Assembly (NCBI GenBank): GCA_934365195.1
Contig: CAKRNA010000003.1
Coordinates: 62,001-126,000 of the forward strand
Direction: 5' to 3'
Source: an uncultured Clostridia bacterium
GTDB lineage: Bacteria; Bacillota; Clostridia; Christensenellales; CAAEEZ01
Length of the DNA: 64,000 bases
Shown here: positions 51,278-58,646 of the stretch, in pieces
How positions within the stretch are numbered: position 1 is the first letter of the stretch
How the letters are laid out: each line of letters opens with the position of its first letter
The notes under the pieces: model-generated
What the model was told of the DNA's origin: nothing
Database searches by the model: none
What the model saw: the letters and a program-made list of their open reading frames with translations, nothing else
Program-made: the position numbers and the translations under genes

Positions 51278-51391
51278 CTATTTTGTATTTTGGCGCAAAA
51301 CTCTACTAGATTTTCCGCAGCAAACTTGACGCACTTCTACTATACGATGATAGTTGGTAGTATAAAATTTGCGAGTGGAAAATTTATACAT
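51278..51391 (-). CDS. 37-residue upstream ORF in the purE leader
   Basis: A short ORF between the purE promoter and leader terminator. AGAGG lies 6 nt before the ATG. The peptide starts MYKFSTRKFYTT, is rich in Arg/Lys/Tyr, and contains VRQVCCGKSSRVLRQN near its end. The Cys-Gly-(Lys-Ser)-Ser-Arg-Val-Leu segment resembles the end of another upstream ORF ahead of the CNNM transporter gene (54779-54874). No signal peptide or known domain is seen. It could be a leader peptide whose translation sets the terminator, or a small regulatory protein. Function is unproven. Confidence 0.6.
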   Translation of the reverse strand: MYKFSTRKFYTTNYHRIVEVRQVCCGKSSRVLRQNTK

Positions 51392-51415
51392 ATAGCACCT
51401 CTTTAAGATAAGTAA

Positions 51416-51444
51416 ATCATACCATAATTTGAAAAATAAAACAA
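51416..51444 (-). promoter_or_regulatory. Promoter of the purE operon
   Basis: TTGTTT (51444-51439) and TATGAT (51421-51416) are 17 bp apart, with TGG before the -10. It is back to back with a plus-strand promoter at 51450-51478. Confidence 0.65.
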
Positions 51445-51449
51445 TCAAA

Positions 51450-51478
51450 TTGACTAGCATAAAATAATTTTCTACAAT
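51450..51478 (+). promoter_or_regulatory. Divergent promoter facing purC
   Basis: TTGACT (51450-51455) and TACAAT (51473-51478) are 17 bp apart. Transcription would cross about 290 nt of non-coding DNA to the hairpin at 51776-51799. Confidence 0.5.
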
Positions 51479-51775
51479 AAATTATAAAAAATCTATCTAA
51501 ATTTTTTTATATATAAATATGCGTATATTTAAATATATCCATTTGCTCATATTATCCTAAATTAAATCGAGGGGATAAAAGCCACCCTACTTTGTAGCCT
51601 TAAACAAATAATGCAAACTCTCCTTGTGGTTAAACTCCAACTTCTATTTTAATTTACTAAGTACGTACAACCTATCGTCTTTTTATAAAATATGCTTGTA
51701 ATAAAAAGCCTGCCGCCTATCATAAATCGCCCGTCACGAAAAAAATTATCTCTTTTCTTTTTACCAAAACCGCTA
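51479..51775 (+). other. Possible untranslated transcript ahead of purC
   Basis: No ORF with a ribosome site is seen. The stretch lies between a plus-strand promoter and a hairpin with T run, so it may be a small RNA or the 5' part of a long purC leader. No riboswitch consensus is recognised. Confidence 0.35.
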
Positions 51776-51808
51776 GGCTAAAACCTACCTTATTTAGCCG
51801 ATTTTTTA
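51776..51808 (+). terminator. Hairpin with T run upstream of purC
   Basis: GGCTAAA (51776-51782) pairs with TTTAGCC (51793-51799), then GATTTTTT. Confidence 0.6.
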
Positions 51809-51881
51809 TGGTAAGCCTATCCTTATAACCGCCGTTTATAGCGATATAAAAAATATCAAAAAGCAATTATTAAATTTCCGC

Positions 51882-51910
51882 TTGCGTTTTTGCAATCTTT
51901 TTTGTATTAT
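51882..51910 (+). promoter_or_regulatory. Proximal promoter of purC
   Basis: TTGCGT (51882-51887) and TATTAT (51905-51910) are 17 bp apart, 31 nt before the ATG with GGAGG in between. Confidence 0.6.
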
Positions 51911-51941
51911 AAAAATATAAATAAAATTCGGAGGCTGTAAA

Positions 51942-52625
51942 ATGAATCTAGTTTACAAAGGCAAAACTAAAGACGTTTTCGCACTTGACAATGGCAATTA
52001 TTTGCTAAAATTCAAAGATGACGCAACAGGTAAAGACGGCGTTTTCGATCCGGGCGCAAACCACGTAGGTTGCACTATCGAAGGGCTTGGACAACACGCA
52101 CTTGAACTAACCACCTACTTCTATACCATGCTAACCGAAAAAGGTATTCCTAACCATTTTGTAAAAAGCAATCTTGAAGAAGGCACTATGGAAGTTATCC
52201 CTGCTGAAAGGTTTGGTAAAGGGCTAGAAGTTATTTGCAGACTTAAAGCAGTAGGTAGTTTCTTCAGAAGATACGGAGACTTCTGCACCGAAGGTCAAGA
52301 CCTTGACTACTACGTAGAAATCACCCTAAAAGACGACGACAGAGAAGATCCGCTAATTACCTCTGACGCTTTGGATATGCTTGGCATTCTAAAATATGAC
52401 GAGTACGAAACCTTGAAGAAAAGCACTATCGAAATCACCAAAATCGTTAAAGACGTTCTTAAATCAAAAGGCGCTACTCTTTACGATATCAAATTCGAAT
52501 TCGGCATCACCAAAGACGGCAAAGTTATCCTTATCGACGAAATCAGCGGTGGCAATATGAGAGCAGCAGTTGACGGCAAGTTCTTAAAGCCACTTGAGTA
52601 CGCTCCGCTAATTCTTGGTAAATAA
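51942..52625 (+). CDS. purC: SAICAR synthetase
   Basis: PurC joins CAIR with aspartate using ATP. The 227-residue protein starts LVYKGKTKDVFALDNGNYLLKFKDDATG, followed by GIPNHFV, ICRLKAVGSFFRRYG and KFEFGITKDGKVILIDEISGGNMR, the usual SAICAR synthase blocks. It is divergent from the purE operon and monocistronic, ending at a bidirectional terminator. GGAGG is 7 nt upstream of the ATG. Its separate transcription may allow different control from purE. Confidence 0.97.
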   Translation: MNLVYKGKTKDVFALDNGNYLLKFKDDATGKDGVFDPGANHVGCTIEGLGQHALELTTYFYTMLTEKGIPNHFVKSNLEEGTMEVIPAERFGKGLEVICRLKAVGSFFRRYGDFCTEGQDLDYYVEITLKDDDREDPLITSDALDMLGILKYDEYETLKKSTIEITKIVKDVLKSKGATLYDIKFEFGITKDGKVILIDEISGGNMRAAVDGKFLKPLEYAPLILGK

Positions 52626-52655
52626 TTAGCACGGCAATTACTTAGTAAAAAACAT

Positions 52656-52681
52656 AATCCGCAACCAGATAGTTGCGGATT
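52656..52681. terminator. Bidirectional terminator between purC and the hydrolase
   Basis: AATCCGCAAC and GTTGCGGATT pair around a 6-nt loop, with T runs on the plus side and A/T on the other. Confidence 0.9.
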
Positions 52682-52686
52682 TTTTA

Positions 52687-53406
52687 TTATTCGTTTGTCT
52701 TGTCTTCAAAAAATTCTTCCACCACTTTGTTAAATTCTAGTGGGTTTTTGACGGCGATAAAATGGTCGCCTTCCATAACCACAAGCGTTGCGTTTTCGCC
52801 CTCGCTCATTCTTTTAGAATGAGAAAATTTAATCATATCGTTTTCGCCAACTATTATCATTGTTTTTGCCGTTATACTTTGCATTTGTTCAAAGGTGAAA
52901 TTCGGCTGGTGAATCATCAGTTTCCACACCGCTTTTTTACGCCTAATTTCCTTTTTGAACAAACTTGCGACGCAGTAGTGGAAGTAGGTCAAAAATATTT
53001 TGATATTTACGCTTAGTTTTACGCCCGACGGGTTTAGGTTTGCCCCGTTTAGCACTAATTTATTTATAAGTTCAGGCTTTTTTAAAGCAATGCTAATTGC
53101 AACGTTTCCGCCGTCGGAAAAGCCCAAAAAGTTCGCTTTTTCTATCTCCATAATAGACAGCACGTTTATTACGTCGTCCGCTAATTTTTCAATCGTAAGT
53201 TTTTCACCCTCTGTGTAAGACGACTTTCCGTGCGCACGGCTATCGATAGCAATAACGTAATACTTATCGCTAAAATACTCTATTTGACGGATAAAATAAC
53301 TACTATCCTCGCTGTTTCCGTGCAACATTACCAGCGGAAAATTCTCCTCGTTGCCGTAAGTAGATACGAATATTTTACCGTCGTGAAGGTCTACGTAACG
53401 TTCCAT
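52687..53406 (-). CDS. Alpha/beta hydrolase
   Basis: A 239-residue alpha/beta-fold hydrolase of unknown substrate. The oxyanion/first-strand motif is VMLHGNSEDSSYF, the nucleophile elbow GFSDGGN with Ser, the acid in VGENDMI and the base His in EGDHF. No signal peptide. The start at 53406 is 1 bp after the stop of the CNNM transporter gene; an upstream in-frame start would overlap it. The GFSDGG elbow is common in small esterases and in homologues of 3-oxoadipate enol-lactonase. Confidence 0.85.
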   Translation of the reverse strand: MERYVDLHDGKIFVSTYGNEENFPLVMLHGNSEDSSYFIRQIEYFSDKYYVIAIDSRAHGKSSYTEGEKLTIEKLADDVINVLSIMEIEKANFLGFSDGGNVAISIALKKPELINKLVLNGANLNPSGVKLSVNIKIFLTYFHYCVASLFKKEIRRKKAVWKLMIHQPNFTFEQMQSITAKTMIIVGENDMIKFSHSKRMSEGENATLVVMEGDHFIAVKNPLEFNKVVEEFFEDKTNE

Positions 53407-53407
53407 A

Positions 53408-54733
53408 TTAGTCCTCGTCCTCGCCTTCGGCAAGATTTTTCTTTATTTCGTCCACCAGTTTTAGACCTTTTCTTTCCTCTTCCTCTTTAGGTTTTTCAAA
53501 AGGTTTTATCAAAATGGAGTGTACACGTCTGCCGTCCATAGACAGCACTTTTACGTACAAGTTTTCAAAGTTGAACTCGTCGTTCACTTCGGGCATTTTA
53601 TTCAAAATTTCACTTACCCAGCCGCTTACCGATACCGACAGATACTCGTCCTCGTCAACTTCAAGGTCGAAGTACTCGAATACGTCCACGATATTAGTTG
53701 AGCCCAGCACTTCGTAAGTGCCGTCGTCGTTTTTGGTTATGTTTTCCACTCTTTCGTCGTGTTCGTCCCAAATCTCGCCGACAAGTTCTTCCAAAATATC
53801 TTCCATTGTCACCATACCCTTAGTTCCGCCGTACTCGTCGATAACTATTGCCATGTGGCATTTTTCCAGTTGTAGTTGACGAAGTAGCACGGATATTTTA
53901 ATAGTAGGTGCGGTGTAAATAATCTTTTGCACTATGGTTTTGATATTTTTGCCCTTTTTGTAAAGCAACATATAGAAGTCTTTTTCGTGGATAAAGCCTA
54001 CGATATTATCTATGCTTTCCTCGTAAACAGGCAGCCTACTATAACCGCTTTCTCTAAATATTTGTGAAATTTCTTCAAGCGGAGTATGTATCTCTATTGC
54101 CACCATATCCACCCTAGGCACAAGTATTTCCATTGCTTCAAGGTCGTTAAACTCGATTGCGGAGCGGATAAGTTCGCTTTCGTGCTCGTCAAGAACGCCG
54201 CCGTTCTCACTCTCCTCAACTATGGTGATAAGTTCGTCCTCGGTAATGCTCCTATTTTCGCTCTTGTGCTTGAATAGTTTATTCACCAACTTCTTCAAGC
54301 CCGAAAAGAACAAGGTGAACGGGAAGAACAAGTAAATAAACATCATAAGAATAGGCGCTGAAAACATCGCCACTCTTTCAGGGAATTCCTTTGCTATTGA
54401 CTTTGGCATTACTTCGCCGAAGATAAGCACTACCACCGTGATTACGATAGTAGAAATCGTAGGGCCAAGTTCCCCACCCAGTAGGTTTGTGAACAAAATA
54501 GTGCCTATGGTTGCGCCGGCGATATTCACGATATTGTTGCCAACGAGTATAGTTGACAAAACCCTATCGTAATTCTCGGACTGCTTGTAAACCAAGGTTG
54601 CCCTTTTGTTCTTCTTTTGCATCATGTTTTTAAGTTTGATTTTACTTAGTCCCGTATATGCCGTTTCGGTTGCTGAAAAATAGCCCGATAGGATAATTAA
54701 CACTAATAACGAGACTGTGAGACCAACTTCCAT
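53408..54733 (-). CDS. CNNM/HlyC-CorC family membrane protein
   Basis: A 441-residue inner-membrane protein with the CNNM (DUF21) domain of about four helices in residues 1-190, a CBS pair at about 205-330 (ILVPRVDMVAIE, GYSRLPVYEESIDNIVGFIH, VIDEYGGTKGMVTMEDILEELVGEI) and a C-terminal CorC_HlyC domain. The family is linked to Mg(2+) or Co(2+) transport, with Mg-ATP bound by the CBS pair. A strong AGGAG precedes the ATG. Its roughly 160-nt leader contains a short ORF and a terminator-like hairpin, so expression may respond to translation or ion level. Confidence 0.92.
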   Translation of the reverse strand: MEVGLTVSLLVLIILSGYFSATETAYTGLSKIKLKNMMQKKNKRATLVYKQSENYDRVLSTILVGNNIVNIAGATIGTILFTNLLGGELGPTISTIVITVVVLIFGEVMPKSIAKEFPERVAMFSAPILMMFIYLFFPFTLFFSGLKKLVNKLFKHKSENRSITEDELITIVEESENGGVLDEHESELIRSAIEFNDLEAMEILVPRVDMVAIEIHTPLEEISQIFRESGYSRLPVYEESIDNIVGFIHEKDFYMLLYKKGKNIKTIVQKIIYTAPTIKISVLLRQLQLEKCHMAIVIDEYGGTKGMVTMEDILEELVGEIWDEHDERVENITKNDDGTYEVLGSTNIVDVFEYFDLEVDEDEYLSVSVSGWVSEILNKMPEVNDEFNFENLYVKVLSMDGRRVHSILIKPFEKPKEEEERKGLKLVDEIKKNLAEGEDED

Positions 54734-54747
54734 ATATTCTCCTATAA

Positions 54748-54775
54748 CAAAATAGCCTTACTAAAAAGTAAAGCC
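54748..54775 (-). terminator. Attenuator-like hairpin ahead of the CNNM gene
   Basis: On the minus strand GGCTTTACT-TTTT-AGTAAGGCT (9 bp, two G-U) is followed by ATTTTGTT, 8 nt before the ribosome site. The T run is short, so it is a weak terminator. Confidence 0.55.
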
Positions 54776-54778
54776 AAA

Positions 54779-54874
54779 TTATAATACCCTACTACCACAC
54801 GTTGATAGTAAGCCAGATTTTAAGTTATTAAATTTATTAAAAGTATTGCCCGGGGGCACGCTTAAATCTTCCAA
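54779..54874 (-). CDS. 31-residue upstream ORF in the CNNM leader
   Basis: A short ORF starting at TTG (54874-54872), 5 nt after AGGAG. The peptide starts MEDLSVPPGNTF and ends LLSTCGSRVL then TAA. The acidic start followed by Pro-Pro resembles the enterobacterial leader peptides that destabilise ribosomes at low Mg(2+), and the following gene is of a Mg(2+)-linked family. The ending resembles CCGKSSRVL in the purE leader ORF. Promoter, ORF, hairpin and main gene follow in the same order at both loci. The start codon is non-ATG, so translation is uncertain. Confidence 0.45.
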   Translation of the reverse strand: MEDLSVPPGNTFNKFNNLKSGLLSTCGSRVL

Positions 54875-54900
54875 AATTACTCCTAATATTTATTATATAT

Positions 54901-54929
54901 AATCTATCATAAACGAAAAAAAATGTCAA
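54901..54929 (-). promoter_or_regulatory. Promoter of the CNNM gene
   Basis: TTGACA (54929-54924) and TAGATT (54906-54901) are 17 bp apart on the minus strand, giving a leader of about 160 nt. Confidence 0.7.
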
Positions 54930-55261
54930 TACATAATAGCGTTTGGCTTTCTAATTGCGCTAAGCCGCTCGGTTTTTCTCGTGGTATTTTTAATTTTTAC
55001 GCCTATTTTTTTTGATTTTTTATGGTTTTTAGCGTTTTCACCCTCGTTTTTGCCTTTTTAGTTATTACTACTTATAAAAAACGGCTCAGCCCCTTGCTAA
55101 CTAGGTATTTACTAAACCCGTTTTTCTTTTAGCGCAAATTTTTGCCTTTCATCGCTTTTAAGTTTTGGGTTATAATACGCAAATTTTTTGTAGTTAGTGC
55201 CGATTTAGTAAATTTTTCGCAAAACCGTTTTGGATAGGCGTTAATATTAAAGCATATCGCC
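54930..55261. other. T-rich intergenic region, nothing recognised
   Basis: Between the CNNM promoter and the end of the MATE gene; no ORF with ribosome site, and no clear terminator for the MATE gene. Confidence 0.4.
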
Positions 55262-56632
55262 CTACTCCTCCACTTTTACCTCTATGCTCTCCCTCTTTTT
55301 AAGCAGTTTGTTCACCGTAAGCAGACACACCGTGCTACTTACTATCATACTGTACACGTCACCGATAGGCTCGGCGGCAACCGCCCCGACAGCCCCCATT
55401 GCAAAAGGCAAAGTTCCGGTAAGTACGCCTATTGCTAGTTTTCGGTTTAAGGATAGGCTTGCGCTAATTACCGGTGAGCCAAGCGCTACCAAAGAATCCA
55501 CCAAAGCGTACTGAACAGACAAGAACATTATGCCCGAGGTGTAGATTTTTATCCACTTTTCAGCAAGGGCAAGCACCTCTTCGTCCTTTGTGAATAGGTA
55601 CGCAAAACCCTTTGAGGCAAACATAGAAAAGAAGGTCATAATCAGGCAGAAAATTGCGCAAGTAAGTAGCACGCCGCCTAACGCCTTTTTCACCCTCTTA
55701 GTTTTTTGTGCGCCGTAGTTGTAACTGATTATCGGTTGACAGCCGCTTGTAATTCCTGCCATCGGCGTGGTGATAAGTTGCATAAACGCAAGCACTATCG
55801 TAATAGCGGATAGGTAAGTATCGCCGTTTATCCCACCCGTCTTTTGCAATACGCTGTTAAGTATGATAATTAGCACGCTATCGGTGGAAATTATAAAGAA
55901 CGGACCAAAACCCATACCCATCACTTTTTTAATAATGGAAAAGTCGATTTTGTTAAGTTTTAACCTAATTTTAGGCTTTTTGCTGATTAAAAATCCAAGC
56001 AGGGAGAAGAATGAAACCGACTGCGCAATCACCGTTGCAACGGCAGCCCCCATTACGCCCATATCAAGTACCAAAATAAACACGTAGTCCAGCAAAATGT
56101 TGGTAAGTGCCGAGGCAATTACAATGGTCATACTAATTCCGGAGTAGCCTTGCGCCGTAACGAAACTGTTAAGTCCCAGCCCGCAAACAGCAAAAACCGT
56201 TCCTATTAAATAATAGGTAAGATACTCGTTAGCGTAACCGAACGTTTCGTCGCTAGAACCGAACCAACGCAACATATAATCCTTTAACAAATAGGAAATA
56301 AGCATCAAAACAAGCGACACCGCAATAAGACTTACAGCACAGTTGAACAGAATTTTCTCCGCCCTTTTGTCGTTACGCTCGCCCATTCTAATCGCCATAA
56401 TAGGCGCACCGCCAAGCCCGATTAAAAACGCAAAAGACATAATAAGCGTGGTGATAGGCGCTGCAACGCCAACGCTAGCAAGCGCCAAGTTACCTACATC
56501 TTTGATTTGCGCTACGAAAAACCTATCCACTATGGTGTACAAAACGTTTACGAATTGCGCCATCATAGACGGAATAGCAAGTTTTAGAATAAGCGAGGAA
56601 ATCTTGTCCTCGCCCAAATTATTTTTTAGCAT
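55262..56632 (-). CDS. MATE-family efflux transporter
   Basis: A 456-residue inner-membrane exporter of the MATE family, predicted to pump cationic drugs or metabolites in exchange for Na(+) or H(+). About twelve helices fall into two MatE repeats (first from KLAIPSMMAQFVNVLYTIVDRFFVAQ, second from LMQLITTPMAGITSGCQPIISYNYGA). The second-repeat sequence QPIISYNYGA is typical of the DinF/NorM-like group in Clostridia. It is monocistronic. Substrate is not predictable. Confidence 0.92.
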   Translation of the reverse strand: MLKNNLGEDKISSLILKLAIPSMMAQFVNVLYTIVDRFFVAQIKDVGNLALASVGVAAPITTLIMSFAFLIGLGGAPIMAIRMGERNDKRAEKILFNCAVSLIAVSLVLMLISYLLKDYMLRWFGSSDETFGYANEYLTYYLIGTVFAVCGLGLNSFVTAQGYSGISMTIVIASALTNILLDYVFILVLDMGVMGAAVATVIAQSVSFFSLLGFLISKKPKIRLKLNKIDFSIIKKVMGMGFGPFFIISTDSVLIIILNSVLQKTGGINGDTYLSAITIVLAFMQLITTPMAGITSGCQPIISYNYGAQKTKRVKKALGGVLLTCAIFCLIMTFFSMFASKGFAYLFTKDEEVLALAEKWIKIYTSGIMFLSVQYALVDSLVALGSPVISASLSLNRKLAIGVLTGTLPFAMGAVGAVAAEPIGDVYSMIVSSTVCLLTVNKLLKKRESIEVKVEE

Positions 56633-56995
56633 ACTCTCTCAAATACCTGTTTTATCTGTTTTACCGTTTATTTCTAATTTTTATCTATGTTTTTTTACTT
56701 TATCTTTTAACTTTTCTCTTGTTCTTTTATCGCTAAATAACGCTATTTTGCCTTGTTTTACGTAGCAAAGTTTTCGCTTTTTATAAAAATTTTGATAGTC
56801 GATTTTTTTGCTTTTAGCCTAGCGTGGCTACTTAACAAAAGTATTTAACTATCAAAATCATTGTACTATATTCTAGCGTTTTATTTTCTTTTTGTATAGC
56901 GTTTTTGCTATCTTTTATTTTTTTCTTAATTTATTTTTTTATTTTTGATTTTCGTATTATTTTTATTTGCTGCTTTTAACTTAAAAATTTATCAT
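56633..56995. other. Intergenic region with a distant inverted repeat
   Basis: Upstream of the MATE gene. A perfect 11-bp inverted repeat, ATTTTGATAGT (56789-56799) and ACTATCAAAAT (56848-56858), encloses 48 nt. A TACAAT on the minus strand at 56865-56860 next to it could be a -10. The rest is T-rich without coding sequence. Confidence 0.45.
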
Positions 56996-57943
56996 TTATT
57001 GCTTTTTTCTTACCGTGACTTCGCCAGAGTTAATAATCTTTTCGCCGTTATTTATTTCTAGGCTGCCGTCGTCAAGAATATTTGTAACCTTGCCTTCGTG
57101 CCACTCGTTATTTTCAAAAAAACGCACCTCTTCGCCAAGTACAAGCGACCTTTTGCGGTATTCGTCCATAATTTTAGCGTTGTCTAGGTCGTCTAATATA
57201 TCCAAAACGTTCTCGATAACCTTAGAGGCAAGCGCACTTCTCGTCACGCTGACATTTTCTAATATATTGCCTGCAATATCTTTTAGTTCGGCAGGGAATT
57301 TTGCACGGCAATTTAGCCCTACTCCGATTACGACCGCATCGATTTCGTTGCTTTCAAAACCCGATACGCCCTCACAAAGAATACCTGCCACCTTTTTGCC
57401 ACCGATAAACACGTCGTTCACCCATTTGATTTCGGCTTTTTGATAGGTCAAACTTTCAATAGCACGACAAACCGCAACGGCAACCAGCGAAGTGATTTTC
57501 AAGCCCATATTTGTTTTTGGTTTAAGTAGTAAACTTAGGTACACACTTTCACCGCTTGGCGAATAAAAACTTCTTCCTAGCCTACCTCTACCGCCCGTTT
57601 GCTCGTCTGCAATAAATACCGAAGGCTTTTCCTCCACGTAAATCACACGTTTTGCCTCGTTATTAGTACTATCGGTGCTTTTGAAGAAGTTGATTTTGAT
57701 ACTTTCGTACCTTTCAGGCAAAAACCCTCTTACCGATGCGGCGCTAAGAATATCGCCACCGACAAGGCTGTAACCTTTGTTTGTAACTGCGTCGATTTCG
57801 TAGCCCTCTCCTGATAGCGACTTTATCGCCTTGTTCACCGCAGCCCTAGATACGCCTAGGTTCTTTGCCAAGGTTTCGCCCGAAAAATATTCGCCCGTGT
57901 TGTTTTCCAACACTCTTAGTACTTCGTCTTTTACGCTATTCAT
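56996..57943 (-). CDS. birA: Biotin-protein ligase and repressor
   Basis: BirA attaches biotin to carboxyl carrier proteins and represses biotin genes. The 315-residue protein has an N-terminal winged helix-turn-helix (FSGETLAKNLGVSRAAVNKAIKSL, about residues 18-42), the ligase core with the biotinyl-AMP loop GGRGRLGRSFYSPSGES (about 117-133), KWVNDVFIGGKKVAGIL, and an SH3-like C-terminal domain. So it is the bifunctional group II form. Its start overlaps pflA by 8 bp, placing it in the pfl operon under the ZTP riboswitch, an unexpected partner. Confidence 0.95.
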   Translation of the reverse strand: MNSVKDEVLRVLENNTGEYFSGETLAKNLGVSRAAVNKAIKSLSGEGYEIDAVTNKGYSLVGGDILSAASVRGFLPERYESIKINFFKSTDSTNNEAKRVIYVEEKPSVFIADEQTGGRGRLGRSFYSPSGESVYLSLLLKPKTNMGLKITSLVAVAVCRAIESLTYQKAEIKWVNDVFIGGKKVAGILCEGVSGFESNEIDAVVIGVGLNCRAKFPAELKDIAGNILENVSVTRSALASKVIENVLDILDDLDNAKIMDEYRKRSLVLGEEVRFFENNEWHEGKVTNILDDGSLEINNGEKIINSGEVTVRKKQ

Positions 57944-58646
57944 TTAATTTCCCGTCCACGTATTTTTGAAGGTCACTTAGCCTATCCGCTTCCATACTAG
58001 GCACGCCGCTAAGTAAGTATGATAGCCCAAGTTTTTCGTACTTGCTTACGCCAAGCGTATGGTAGCCAAGTAGTTCGTACTTTTTAAGGTTTTTCACAGA
58101 TTTAGCCACCTTAACGTACCTATCCATATCGCTCTCTGTGTCGTTTATGCTAGGTACAACCACGGTTCTAAGCAAAACTTCCACCTCTGTTTCGTTAAGC
58201 AAGGCTATCATCGTTTTCACCGTTTCCATACTGCCCTTACATTGCTCATTATACCCCTTTTCGTCGTAAAATTTCAAGTCCAAAATCACAAGATTTACAA
58301 CGCCAAGTATCTCTTTTATATTGTCGGGTATTACGCAAGCGCTAGTATCAATCGCCACGTGCAAGCCGTTTTCTCTAAAACCTTTTATCAGTTCAAGGGT
58401 AAATTCGCTTTGTAAAAGTGGCTCGCCGCCGCTGATGGTTATTCCGCCGTTTTTGTAATAATTTTTGTACCTGCTCAGTTTTTGCACAACCTCGCTGCTG
58501 TCGGTTTTAGTGCCCTGAACCTGCCAAGTATCCGGATTGTGACAATAACTACACCTATACTTGCAGCCCGACAAAAACACCATACCACGAATCCCGCCGC
58601 CGTCAAGGGTTGCAAACGTTTCGTAGGAATGAACGAAGCCTTCCAT
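57936..58646 (-). CDS. pflA: Pyruvate formate-lyase activating enzyme
   Basis: This radical SAM enzyme installs the glycyl radical on PflB. The 236-residue protein has the CxxxCxxC cluster in GCKYRCSYCHNPDTW (about residues 27-41), GGITISGGEPLLQ for SAM binding, and HVAIDTSA. No second ferredoxin domain is present, as expected for a PflB activase. The ATG overlaps the pflB stop by 1 bp (TAATG) and the end overlaps birA. Confidence 0.97.
   Translation of the reverse strand: MEGFVHSYETFATLDGGGIRGMVFLSGCKYRCSYCHNPDTWQVQGTKTDSSEVVQKLSRYKNYYKNGGITISGGEPLLQSEFTLELIKGFRENGLHVAIDTSACVIPDNIKEILGVVNLVILDLKFYDEKGYNEQCKGSMETVKTMIALLNETEVEVLLRTVVVPSINDTESDMDRYVKVAKSVKNLKKYELLGYHTLGVSKYEKLGLSYLLSGVPSMEADRLSDLQKYVDGKLNE

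Noticed and set aside
51235..51424. Guanine or PRPP-type riboswitch before purE
   Set aside because: None of the conserved core sequences of purine or ykkC-type riboswitches is present; an ORF with ribosome site occupies the leader.
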